Shown here: one piece after another, positions 39,070 through 47,045 of the stretch
Layout: every line of letters begins with the position of its first letter
How positions within the stretch are numbered: position 1 is the stretch's first letter
Source of the DNA: CAZWXH01 sp964637725
Lineage (GTDB): Bacteria; Bacillota_I; Bacilli_A; Erysipelotrichales; Coprobacillaceae
Assembly: GCA_964637725.1 (NCBI GenBank)
Contig: CAZWXH010000002.1
Location: forward strand, 1-48,359
Direction: 5' to 3'
DNA length: 48,359 nucleotides
Notes under the pieces: model-generated
The model's database searches: none
The model's input: the letters and a program-made list of their open reading frames with translations, nothing else
Told to the model about the DNA's origin: nothing
Program-made: the position numbers and the translations under genes

Positions 39070-39894
39070 ATGAAAAAAGTATTTAAAATCGCATTAGTAT
39101 TATTATTAGCAGTAGGTGTTGTTGCATGTGGGGGAAATGATATTAAGGAAGAAGAAACAAAAAAACTTGTTGTTTCGGCAACATTAGATCCACATGAAAA
39201 AATTCTAAAGGCAGCTCAACCTATATTAAAGGAAAAGCATGGTATTGATTTAGAAATTAAAGTCCTTGATGATTACTATATTTTTAATAAGGCATTGGAT
39301 AATGGAGAAGTTGATGCCAACTATTTCCAACATGTCCCTTTCTTTGAAAAAGAAGTCAAAGAGAAAAAATATGAAATTTCAAATGTTGCTGGTATTCATC
39401 TAGAACCATTTGGTTTTTATTCAAATACAGTAAAATCAATAGATGATATTAAAGATGGATCAGAAGTCATTATTTCAAATTCTATAGCTGATCATGGTAG
39501 AATTCTAGCAATCTTAGAAAAAGCAGGATTAATTGAAATTAAAGATAATGTAGAAATTTTATCATCAACAATCAAGGATATTAAATCAAATCCTAAGAAT
39601 TTAAAATTCACAGAAATTAAACCTGAGTTATTAGCAACTGCATTTAATAATGGTGAAGGTGATTTAGTAGCAATTAATGGTAACTATGCTTTACAAGCAA
39701 AACTAAATCCAACTCAAGATGCCCTTATTTTAGAATCAGCTGATAAAGATAATCCATATATCAATATCATTGCTTGTCAAAAAGGGAAAGAAAATGATGC
39801 TAAGATTAAAGCATTAGTAGAAGTGTTAAAATCAGATGAATTAAAGAAATTCATAGATGAAACATATAAAGGATCAGTGATACCTGCTGAATAG
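39070..39894 (+). CDS. metQ: Methionine ABC transporter, substrate-binding lipoprotein
   Basis: This 274-residue NlpA/MetQ-type lipoprotein captures methionine outside the membrane. The signal peptide ends in a lipobox (VGVVACGG) with lipidated Cys near residue 20. Typical motifs are VVSATLDPHEKIL (about 36-48), DANYFQHVPFFEKE (about 86) and VIISNSIADHGRIL (about 136). AGGGAGGAAATC supports ATG 39070. It closes the metNIQ operon at a strong terminator. Confidence 0.93.
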   Translation: MKKVFKIALVLLLAVGVVACGGNDIKEEETKKLVVSATLDPHEKILKAAQPILKEKHGIDLEIKVLDDYYIFNKALDNGEVDANYFQHVPFFEKEVKEKKYEISNVAGIHLEPFGFYSNTVKSIDDIKDGSEVIISNSIADHGRILAILEKAGLIEIKDNVEILSSTIKDIKSNPKNLKFTEIKPELLATAFNNGEGDLVAINGNYALQAKLNPTQDALILESADKDNPYINIIACQKGKENDAKIKALVEVLKSDELKKFIDETYKGSVIPAE

Positions 39895-39926
39895 AAAAAG
39901 TGAGCTTATTGCTCACTTTTTGTTTG
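39895..39926. terminator. Bidirectional terminator between metQ and the LysR gene
   Basis: AAAAAGTGAGC (39895-39905) and GCTCACTTTTT (39911-39921) form a perfect 11-bp stem with a TTATT loop and A/T runs on both sides. Confidence 0.85.
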
Positions 39927-40802
39927 TTTAAATTCTTCTTTAATCATTTCTAAAAAACATTCAGATGATTTTGATAATCCTTGATATCTTTTCCAAAAAA
40001 AAGATAATCCAACTTCTAGTTTAGGTTCTAATTCTTTAAAACATAGGACACTATTTTCATCAGTATTTATAAGTCCTTTTAAACCTAACACATATCCACA
40101 ATTTTCTTCAGCAAGGAGAGATGCATTATAGATAAGGTTATAAGTAGAAATAATATTAAATTTCCTTTTATTACCACCAATCCATCCCGCTAATTCATTT
40201 TTAACGAGACTTTGGTTTGAACAGATTAAGGGTTCATTCATGATATCTTTAGGTTCTATTTTATCTTTATATGCGAGTAAAGCATCTTTACGCATATAGA
40301 CACCCCATATATCATAAGTGGGGAGTTTGATAAAATCATATTGGGACATATTAGTAGGTCCAATCACAATACCAAAGTCTAATAACCCTTTATCAAGACG
40401 TTGGGCAACATCCTCAGCATTTCCACTATATATATGAAACTTCACTTGTGGATGTATTTTTTGCATTTTATGAATTGTCTTAGCGACTAGCTTCATCCCT
40501 TTTGTTTCACCACTCCCAATATAGATATCACCATTTAAATCAATATTATTAGCTAACATTTCCATTTCTGTTTTATGAGCGAGAAGTGTAATTTCTTCAG
40601 CTCTTTTTCGAAGCAACATACCATCCTCAGTTAAAGTAATCTTACGATTACCTCTAACAAATAACTGCTTCCCAAATTCTTCTTCTAAATCTTTCATCTG
40701 CCTTGAAAGAGTAGGTTGAGTAATATGTAAATATTGGGCAGCTCCTGATATACTTTCCTCTCTAGCAACTGCTAAGAAATATTCTAATACGCGTAGTTCC
40801 AT
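39906..40802 (-). CDS. LysR-family transcriptional regulator
   Basis: This 298-residue regulator has an N-terminal winged helix-turn-helix (LEYFLAVAREESISGAAQYLHITQPTLSRQMKDLEEEFG, about residues 5-43) and a C-terminal periplasmic-binding-protein-like effector domain. GAGGTGATAAG precedes ATG 40802. It is divergent from a six-gene cluster at 40.9-44.2 kb, which it probably activates, as is usual for the family. The effector is not evident. Confidence 0.9.
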   Translation of the reverse strand: MELRVLEYFLAVAREESISGAAQYLHITQPTLSRQMKDLEEEFGKQLFVRGNRKITLTEDGMLLRKRAEEITLLAHKTEMEMLANNIDLNGDIYIGSGETKGMKLVAKTIHKMQKIHPQVKFHIYSGNAEDVAQRLDKGLLDFGIVIGPTNMSQYDFIKLPTYDIWGVYMRKDALLAYKDKIEPKDIMNEPLICSNQSLVKNELAGWIGGNKRKFNIISTYNLIYNASLLAEENCGYVLGLKGLINTDENSVLCFKELEPKLEVGLSFFWKRYQGLSKSSECFLEMIKEEFKQTKSEQ

Positions 40803-40820
40803 GCTTATCACCTCGTGTCT

Positions 40821-40849
40821 ATTATAGAACAATGTACTATGCTTTTCAA
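40821..40849 (-). promoter_or_regulatory. Promoter of the LysR gene
   Basis: On the minus strand TTGAAA (40849-40844) and TATAAT (40826-40821) are 17 bases apart. Confidence 0.6.
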
Positions 40850-40861
40850 GTATGGGTAATC

Positions 40862-40905
40862 ATTTGATATAGGTATTTGATATTTTAAGTGCTGAGGCAT
40901 AAAAT
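40862..40905 (+). promoter_or_regulatory. Promoter with direct repeat for the cluster divergent from LysR
   Basis: The nine-base sequence ATTTGATAT occurs twice (40862-40870, 40875-40883). The second copy carries TTGATA (40877-40882), which lies 17 bases from TAAAAT (40900-40905). The repeats could be sites for the LysR protein. Confidence 0.5.
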
Positions 40906-40924
40906 ATAACTGGGAGATGAAATA

Positions 40925-41158
40925 ATGAAATGTTATAACATGAATGATGAAAAGATTATTGAGATATTAAAGGATATTGAATGTCCACAAGACACTATTG
41001 CTAAGTATGTTGACTATGGAACTAAAGATAACTTATGCGAACAAATTCGTTTGCTTAGAATACATAGATGCCTTCTTTTAGAAAATATCCATCACCAACA
41101 AAAAAAGATAGATAGTTTGGATTATCTTCTTTACTATATGAAAAACAAGTGTCAATAA
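40925..41158 (+). CDS. Small helical protein of unknown function
   Basis: This 77-residue protein is helical, with a likely coiled-coil second half (RLLRIHRCLLLENIHHQQKKIDSLDYLLYYMKNK). It has five Cys residues spread along it. I do not recognise it with confidence, though similar short proteins occur next to LysR genes in Firmicutes. TGGGAGATG supports ATG 40925. Its end overlaps the next gene by ten bases. Confidence 0.65.
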   Translation: MKCYNMNDEKIIEILKDIECPQDTIAKYVDYGTKDNLCEQIRLLRIHRCLLLENIHHQQKKIDSLDYLLYYMKNKCQ

Positions 41159-41592
41159 AAAAATATGTACTTATCTTTATGACATTTATTTTAGCTGGTT
41201 GTCAACAACCGGTTAAAAAGGAAATAAAAAAAGAAGGACAACCAATGCAAGCAACAATAACAATTAATAATCATGAATTATTATTAGGTTTAGATGATAA
41301 TGAGACAACAAGGCAGTTGATAAAAGGATTCCCTTTATCAATAACAATGCAAGATCTTCATCATAATGAAAAATATTATTATCTTGATGAATCTCTAACT
41401 TCAAATCCACAAAAAGTTAATCAAATTCATAAAGGTGATTTGATGTTATTTCAAGACAATTGTCTGGTCTTATTTTATAAAGATTTTAAAACTTCATTTT
41501 CATATACATTAATAGGACATATTGAAGAAAATGAAGATTTGGAAAGCATCGTAAAAAACCAAGATATAAAAGTAGAATTTCATCTTAAATAG
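41149..41592 (+). CDS. Cyclophilin-like lipoprotein
   Basis: This 147-residue protein starts with a lipoprotein signal (IFMTFILAGC) with lipidated Cys near residue 18. The mature part (QATITINNHELLLGLDDNETTRQLIKGFPLSITM, then HKGDLMLFQDNCLVLFYKDF and so on) matches the cyclophilin-like fold domain found in small Firmicute proteins. It is unlikely to be an active isomerase. The start is GTG 41149, inside the preceding gene, so translation is probably coupled. Confidence 0.75.
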   Translation: MSIKKYVLIFMTFILAGCQQPVKKEIKKEGQPMQATITINNHELLLGLDDNETTRQLIKGFPLSITMQDLHHNEKYYYLDESLTSNPQKVNQIHKGDLMLFQDNCLVLFYKDFKTSFSYTLIGHIEENEDLESIVKNQDIKVEFHLK

Positions 41593-41601
41593 GAGGGTAT
41601 T

Positions 41602-42477
41602 ATGAAAAGAATAAATCAACAACATTTTGAAGGAGAACGATCTTTATTTCAAGTTCAAGATATAGAAATAGAAAACAGTGTGTTTGAAAATGGTGAATCA
41701 CCATTAAAAGAAAGTTCAAACATCACTTTAAAAAACAGTGTTTTTAGATGGAAGTATCCATTATGGTATAGTAAAAACATTGTGATGAATCAAACAACAT
41801 TAGTAGAAACAGCACGTTCTGGAATATGGTATAGTCGTCATTTAGAAATTAATGATAGTATGATTGAAGCACCAAAAACATTTAGAAGGTCAAAACATAT
41901 TATATTAAATAAAGTGAATATGCCAAATGCCTTAGAATCTTTTTGGAATTGTCAGGACATATTCTTAAATCAAGTGAGTGTAAAAGGTGATTATTTTGGT
42001 TTTAATAGTCAAGATATTGTCGCAAGACATTTGAATTTAAGTGGTAATTATAGTTTTGATGGTTGTCAGAATATAGAGATACATGATTCTATACTGGTTA
42101 GTAAAGATGCTTTTTGGAATTGTAAGAATGTAACGGTTTATAATTCAACAATTATTGGAGAGTATTTAGGATGGAATAGTGAAAATGTAACTTTCATTAA
42201 TTGTACTATTGAAAGTTTACAAGGGCTTTGTTATATGAAAAACTTAAAGATGGAAAATTGTAAACTTATCAATACAACATTAGCTTTTGAATATTCTTCT
42301 GTTGATGCAACTATTGACTCACATATTGAGAGTATCACAAATCCTTTATCAGGACGAATTGAAGCAATAAGTATTGGTGAGATTATTCTTGATGAATCAA
42401 AAATCGATCCATCACAGACAGAGATTGTTTATCATAAACAACATGAATTAACAGTTCAAGAATGTTGTTGTGCATAG
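41602..42477 (+). CDS. DUF3737 family beta-helix protein
   Basis: This 291-residue protein is built of short repeats of the form xxIxLxxSxI (for example NSVFRWKYPLWYSKNIVMNQTTL and NCTIESLQGLCYMKNLKMENC), which indicate a right-handed beta-helix. It fits the DUF3737 family. The family often sits beside LysR regulators and flavodoxin or lyase genes; its activity is not known. AGGAGGGTA supports ATG 41602. Confidence 0.8.
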   Translation: MKRINQQHFEGERSLFQVQDIEIENSVFENGESPLKESSNITLKNSVFRWKYPLWYSKNIVMNQTTLVETARSGIWYSRHLEINDSMIEAPKTFRRSKHIILNKVNMPNALESFWNCQDIFLNQVSVKGDYFGFNSQDIVARHLNLSGNYSFDGCQNIEIHDSILVSKDAFWNCKNVTVYNSTIIGEYLGWNSENVTFINCTIESLQGLCYMKNLKMENCKLINTTLAFEYSSVDATIDSHIESITNPLSGRIEAISIGEIILDESKIDPSQTEIVYHKQHELTVQECCCA

Positions 42478-42489
42478 GAGGAATGTATT

Positions 42490-43665
42490 TTGAAATATAA
42501 TTTTGATAAAATGACAGATAGATCTTTGACTTCCTCTTTGAAGTGGGATGTTAAGGATAATGAACTGCCTATGTGGGTGGCTGATATGGATTTTGAAACA
42601 GCTCCTGAGATAAAAGAATCTCTTAAAAGTAGAGTGGATCATGGAATATTTGGATATAATACTGACAATGATGAATTCTTTGATAGTATTCAAGAATGGT
42701 GGCATAAACAGCATCATTTCTATATAGAGAAAGAATGGATGATGTTTTGTAGTGGTGTAGTTCCTGCCATTTCATCAATAGTACGAAAGATGACTTCGGT
42801 AGGGGAAAACGTACTCATTCAATCACCAGTTTATAATATTTTCTATAACTCTATTTTAAATAATGGACGTCATGTTTTATCAAGTGATCTTATCTATAAA
42901 GATAATGAATATCATATTGATTTTAATGATCTAGAGAGGAAGTTATCATTACCACAAACAACATTAATGATTTTATGTAATCCTCATAATCCTATTGGGA
43001 AGATATGGACAAGAGAATCACTTGATAAGATAGGACAGTTATGTAAAAAACATCAGGTTATTGTTTTGTCAGATGAAATTCATTGTGATATCACTCATCC
43101 TGATTATGAATATGTACCTTTTGCGAGTGTATCAAATACAAATCTTGAAAACAGTATAACTTGTATATCTGTTACTAAGACATTTAATATTGCAGGACTT
43201 CAAACATCTTGCATAGTTGTGCCAAATGATAATTTAAGGCATAAGGTCAATAGAGGTATTAATACGGATGAAGTTGCAGAACCTAATAGTTTTGCACAAA
43301 TCGCATCAATTAGTGCCCTTACAAAAGGACAAGCGTGGTTAAAAGAGTTAAGAGAGTATATACAGATTAATAAGGATTATGCATATCATTATATTGATAA
43401 ATATATCGATGATATTCATGTAATAAAAGGTGAAGCGACTTATTTGTTATGGATTGATTGTTCTTTTATAACCTTAAAAACAAATGAACTCTGTCTGTTT
43501 ATAAAAGAAAAGACGGGGCTAATTGTTTCTAGTGGTGAAGAATATGGAGATAATGGAAAAGGCTTTATAAGAATGAATATTGCTTGTCCTAAAGAAAGAT
43601 TAAAAGATGGTCTTACAAGATTACAAGCAGGAATCAATGAATATAAAAAGGAGATAAGATTATGA
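42490..43665 (+). CDS. PatB/MalY-type C-S lyase (aminotransferase fold)
   Basis: This 391-residue PLP enzyme resembles MalY and PatB, which cleave cystathionine or other cysteine S-conjugates. PLP would sit on Lys230 in SVTKTFNIAGL, with LCNPHNPIGKIW (about 162-173) and LSDEIHCDI (193-201) around the cofactor. MWVADMDF near residue 28 is a hallmark of the group. A role as HisC (aminotransferase) is less likely because of this hallmark. TTG 42490 has GGAGG (42477-42482) upstream. It overlaps the next gene by four bases. Confidence 0.85.
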   Translation: MKYNFDKMTDRSLTSSLKWDVKDNELPMWVADMDFETAPEIKESLKSRVDHGIFGYNTDNDEFFDSIQEWWHKQHHFYIEKEWMMFCSGVVPAISSIVRKMTSVGENVLIQSPVYNIFYNSILNNGRHVLSSDLIYKDNEYHIDFNDLERKLSLPQTTLMILCNPHNPIGKIWTRESLDKIGQLCKKHQVIVLSDEIHCDITHPDYEYVPFASVSNTNLENSITCISVTKTFNIAGLQTSCIVVPNDNLRHKVNRGINTDEVAEPNSFAQIASISALTKGQAWLKELREYIQINKDYAYHYIDKYIDDIHVIKGEATYLLWIDCSFITLKTNELCLFIKEKTGLIVSSGEEYGDNGKGFIRMNIACPKERLKDGLTRLQAGINEYKKEIRL

Positions 43666-44201
43666 AAAAAGTATTAATTATTTCAACAAGTCCACGAATG
43701 AGTGGAAACTCAGCAATATTAGCTGAAGAGTTTAAAAGAGGTGTCAGTGATGCACAACATGATGTAGAATTGATTTCCTTGTCAGATAAAAATATTGGGT
43801 TTTGTCAAGGTTGCTTAACTTGTCAAAAGACAGGGAAATGTTTTATTAAGGATGATGCAAATGAAATAGTAGAAAAGATGATACAAGCTGATGTCATTTG
43901 TTTTGCAACACCTGTTTATTTCTTTGAAATGTGTGGACAAATGAAAACAATGTTAGATAGAAGTAATCCAGCATTTTTATCAGACTATAAATTTAGAGAT
44001 ATTTATTTACTTGCTAGTGCTGCTGATGAAGAAACAAAAACATTTGATGGAACAGTGAATGGTTTACAAGGATGGATTGATTGTTTTGAGAAATGTTCTT
44101 TAAAAGGTGTAATAAAAGCATATGGAGTAACGGCAGTAGGAGATATAAAAAATAAAAAAGATATATTAAATGAAACATATATAATGGGGAAAAGTGTTTA
44201 A
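43662..44201 (+). CDS. Flavodoxin-like NAD(P)H-dependent FMN reductase
   Basis: This 179-residue protein has the flavodoxin-type FMN-binding start ISTSPRMSGNSAILAEEF (about residues 6-23) and the motif CQGCLTCQKTGKCFIKDD (about 47-64), as in iron-sulfur-flavoprotein/quinone-reductase-like enzymes. TPVYFFEMCGQMKTMLDR near 87-104 is also typical. It is likely a redox partner in the operon. AAAAGGAGATAAG supports ATG 43662, within the end of the lyase gene. Confidence 0.85.
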   Translation: MKKVLIISTSPRMSGNSAILAEEFKRGVSDAQHDVELISLSDKNIGFCQGCLTCQKTGKCFIKDDANEIVEKMIQADVICFATPVYFFEMCGQMKTMLDRSNPAFLSDYKFRDIYLLASAADEETKTFDGTVNGLQGWIDCFEKCSLKGVIKAYGVTAVGDIKNKKDILNETYIMGKSV

Positions 44202-44278
44202 AATAAGGACAAATAAATGAATTAATGTTTTATATTTAACATAAATTAAGGTATACTATACTTATTAGGGGTGATAAT

Positions 44279-45457
44279 GTGGAATTGTGCTTAAACAAAG
44301 TATTGTATGCCTTTTCTTATGCCTTAGATTGCGTAGAACAAGATTATTTTAAAAGAACAAGTTATCATGGGAAAAGGGTAGCTTATTTGACGATGATATT
44401 AGGTGAACATTACCCCTTATCTGATAAAGATATGAGTTATTTAATTGGTTGTGCTATTCTTCATGATAATGGTATGAGTGATTACTATAAATATGGTGAT
44501 GATTTAAAAGATAGTGAAAAGTTAAAAATTCATTGTCTAGCAGGTGAAAAAAACATGCAACTACTCCCATTCTATAGTTATGTCAAAGATGTTATATTAC
44601 ATCATCATGAAATGGCTAATGGGAATGGACCTTTTAGAATTCCTTCAGGTAAGACACCGTTATATGCACAACTTATTCATATTGTAGATTATGTTGATGT
44701 TCATTACTCTCTTACAACAATGAATAATAAAGACTATAAAAAAATGATTGATGAATTAGAAGAATTAAAAGAAATAGAATTCACATCAGCAATTGTAGAA
44801 AAATTTAAAGAAGTGATAACATTTGAAAGAATAGAAGAAGTTAAAGACAATGTTGATCAATTGTTAAAAGATAGTCGTCATAATTATTATTATGACTTTC
44901 CTGATTCAGAACTTCTTTCTATTTGTCAGCTATTTGCACGTATAATTGACAACAAATCTCCGCACACAAGAACTCATTCCGTTGGTGTTGCAACTTGTGC
45001 CGCAAAAATGGGTATTTATTATGAGTATGATGAAGATATGATTATGAAGTTATTCTTTACAGGTGTTATGCATGATGTAGGGAAGTTGGTTATAAGTCGC
45101 GATATTTTAGAAAAACCAAGTGGACTTACTGATCAAGAATACACTTATATACAAACACACGCTTATTATTCATATCAAATATTAAATGATATGGAAATTG
45201 GAGATATTGTTCACTGGTCGTCTTTTCATCATGAGAAGTTAGATGGAAGTGGATATCCTTTTGGAAAGAAAGCAAGTGAATTAGATTTTATTGATAGATT
45301 GATGGCTTGTTGTGATATCTATCAAGCATTAACAGAAAATAGGCCATATAAGGAAGCAATGACTCACCAAAACGCTATTGATTTAATGATAAAAATGGCT
45401 GAGTCAGATAAAATAGACATACAGATAGTCAAAGATATGAATCAAATATTAGCATAA
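44279..45457 (+). CDS. Tandem HD-domain phosphohydrolase (HD-GYP-like)
   Basis: This 392-residue protein has two HD modules. The first (residues about 25-175) shows LHDNGMSDYYKYGDD and HHHEMANGNGPF. The second (about 210-390) shows HTHSVGVATCAAKMG, MHDVGKLVISRDIL and the HHEKLDGSGYPFG motif of HD-GYP cyclic-di-GMP phosphodiesterases. No response-regulator receiver, GGDEF or membrane span is present. It should hydrolyse a phosphorylated nucleotide or cyclic di-nucleotide. GTG 44279 is preceded by GGGGTGAT. It stands alone with its own terminator. Confidence 0.85.
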   Translation: MELCLNKVLYAFSYALDCVEQDYFKRTSYHGKRVAYLTMILGEHYPLSDKDMSYLIGCAILHDNGMSDYYKYGDDLKDSEKLKIHCLAGEKNMQLLPFYSYVKDVILHHHEMANGNGPFRIPSGKTPLYAQLIHIVDYVDVHYSLTTMNNKDYKKMIDELEELKEIEFTSAIVEKFKEVITFERIEEVKDNVDQLLKDSRHNYYYDFPDSELLSICQLFARIIDNKSPHTRTHSVGVATCAAKMGIYYEYDEDMIMKLFFTGVMHDVGKLVISRDILEKPSGLTDQEYTYIQTHAYYSYQILNDMEIGDIVHWSSFHHEKLDGSGYPFGKKASELDFIDRLMACCDIYQALTENRPYKEAMTHQNAIDLMIKMAESDKIDIQIVKDMNQILA

Positions 45458-45464
45458 CAACCTT

Positions 45465-45490
45465 AAAACCTCATCACTGAGGTTTTTTTA
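45465..45490 (+). terminator. Terminator after the HD gene
   Basis: AAAACCTCA (45465-45473) and TGAGGTTTT (45478-45486) pair around TCAC, followed by TTT. Confidence 0.8.
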
Positions 45491-45528
45491 ATAGTGAAAA
45501 ATTCTATTTTTCTAATTATGAAAATAAT

Positions 45529-45559
45529 TTGACTTAGAGTGAACTTTAAGTGATAAGAT
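45529..45559 (+). promoter_or_regulatory. Possible promoter of cassette copy 2
   Basis: TTGACT (45529-45534) and TGATAA (45551-45556) or TAAGAT (45554-45559) give spacers of 16 or 19 bases. Confidence 0.35.
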
Positions 45560-45584
45560 ATTATTGTAAAGGAGGAATGAGACT

Positions 45585-46184
45585 ATGAATGAGTTTTATG
45601 AGGATTTAATGTATCCATTTGTGAGAGGTTGGTTACAAAACTATCAAGATATGATAGTTTGTCAAAAGTGTTGTTCACTTTGTATACAAGGAGATAAAAA
45701 CAAGGGAACAATACAATTTCATGAGGATAATATTGTTGAATTATCAATAAAAGATAATCAAACAAAGGAATCTCTTTTCTATTTGCATTTTCAAATGCAT
45801 GATATGAACTCTGTATTAAAGCAATTTCATACATTTTTTCAGTACTTAACTCAACCTTATGTTGAACATCAGAAATTAGGAATTCGTGATCCAAAGATAA
45901 AAAAGATTTTATTAAGTTGTAGTGGGGGATTAACTTCATCTTATTTTGCCTATTCAATTCAAGAAATGATGAATCAAAAACATATTGATATACAAGTAGA
46001 TGCAGTTGCTTATTCAGATATAGATAGTGTTGCAGATAAATATGATATGATTTTACTTGCACCACAGATTGGCTATATGTTAGCTGATTATAAGAGGAAG
46101 TATGGAAACAAGGTGATGACTATTGAGTCTATTGATTTTGCGACTAGTAATTTTGAAGGGATAATGCAAAAAGCATTGCATTAG
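45585..46184 (+). CDS. N-terminally extended PTS IIB-like protein, cassette copy 2
   Basis: This 199-residue protein is the paralogue of the one at 2.3 kb. An N-terminal domain of about 100 residues (Cys-rich here: VCQKCCSLC at 25-33) is followed by a IIB-like domain with phosphate loop CSGGLTSS (candidate phospho-Cys 112), LLAPQIGYML near 155 and the ending TIESIDFATSNFEGI, matching MSIDASVFATSHYQEA in the first copy. AAGGAGGAATGAG supports ATG 45585. A SIS regulator follows after 13 bases and an MFS sugar permease after that. Confidence 0.75.
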   Translation: MNEFYEDLMYPFVRGWLQNYQDMIVCQKCCSLCIQGDKNKGTIQFHEDNIVELSIKDNQTKESLFYLHFQMHDMNSVLKQFHTFFQYLTQPYVEHQKLGIRDPKIKKILLSCSGGLTSSYFAYSIQEMMNQKHIDIQVDAVAYSDIDSVADKYDMILLAPQIGYMLADYKRKYGNKVMTIESIDFATSNFEGIMQKALH

Positions 46185-46197
46185 AAAGGATACACTT

Positions 46198-46950
46198 ATG
46201 GAAATCGTAATCGCCAGAATATTAAAGTACTTAAATGGATGTCTTATAAATGATCATATGTATAAGATAGGGAATTTTATTGTTAAGCATTATACAGAAA
46301 TATGTAAGTATGATTTAAGTAAGTTTTTAAATGAGGCTAATTGTTCTTTAGAAGAGTTTGAAGATTTTTGTCTAAGGTTAGGTTATTCTTCTTACGAAGA
46401 ATTACAAAGTAAGTTATTGTCTGATCATCAAATACGTATGGAAAAGATCCATGAACGTATGGTAGGAATGGATGTATTTAAGTTTATTGAACATTTAAAT
46501 ATTAAATCATCAAAAGAAGATTTTATTAATCTTATTGATGAGTTGTGTGATGTTATAAATAATAGTCAAAGAATCATTATTATAGGAGCATTATATTCAA
46601 GTAGTTTAGCTGTTGATTTTCAAACAGATATGATTACTTTAAAGAAAGAGTCAATAGAGTATCATCGTTTTGATAAGAACTTTAGATTTAGAGAAGATGA
46701 CTTTGTTATTTTTATGACGGCAACTGGTCGAACAATGGAAAGATATATTAAAGATATGAAAAATCAAGGAATATGTGAAGCAAATATTGTATTGGTTACA
46801 CAGAATGTAAAGTATGTTAATTTTGAAAATGTATGTCCTGATTATGTCGTTCATGTTTTAGGTAAGTTTAGTGGTTTAGAATTTAGTTATCAAGCAATGA
46901 TGGTTCTTGATTTGATAAGAATAAGATATTATCAAAAGTTATATCAATAA
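46198..46950 (+). CDS. RpiR-like SIS-domain regulator, cassette copy 2
   Basis: This 250-residue protein is the same length as its paralogue at 2.9 kb. Shared stretches include IVIARILKYLNGCL, LRLGYSSYEELQSKLLSD, IIIGALYSSSLAVDFQTDMIT and FIMTATGRTMERYI-type SIS motifs, and the ending RIRYYQKLYQ. A winged helix-turn-helix-like N-terminal part and a SIS-like half are expected. It is followed after 95 bases by a LacY-like permease, a reasonable target gene. Confidence 0.75.
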   Translation: MEIVIARILKYLNGCLINDHMYKIGNFIVKHYTEICKYDLSKFLNEANCSLEEFEDFCLRLGYSSYEELQSKLLSDHQIRMEKIHERMVGMDVFKFIEHLNIKSSKEDFINLIDELCDVINNSQRIIIIGALYSSSLAVDFQTDMITLKKESIEYHRFDKNFRFREDDFVIFMTATGRTMERYIKDMKNQGICEANIVLVTQNVKYVNFENVCPDYVVHVLGKFSGLEFSYQAMMVLDLIRIRYYQKLYQ

Positions 46951-47045
46951 TTTTATACTTTCATGATATGAAAAAGGTAACAATTCATATGATTTAAAGG
47001 TATAATAAGGTTATATAAAATTTTAGAAAGAGAAAAGGAATATTT

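Noticed and set aside
42490..43665. Missing HisC (histidinol-phosphate aminotransferase)
   Set aside because: The MWVADMDF start and the SVTKTFNIAG lysine motif are hallmarks of MalY/PatB C-S lyases, and the gene sits in a LysR-linked cluster away from the his operon.
45583..46065. 160-codon minus-strand frame opposite the second IIB-like gene
   Set aside because: The plus-strand product has a clear paralogue and motifs; the minus-strand frame is the reverse shadow of AT-rich coding DNA with no ribosome binding site.
46951..47045. Hairpin CTTTCAT/ATGAAAAG-like after the second SIS gene as a terminator
   Set aside because: The stem is short and no T-run follows, so read-through into the permease gene is likely.
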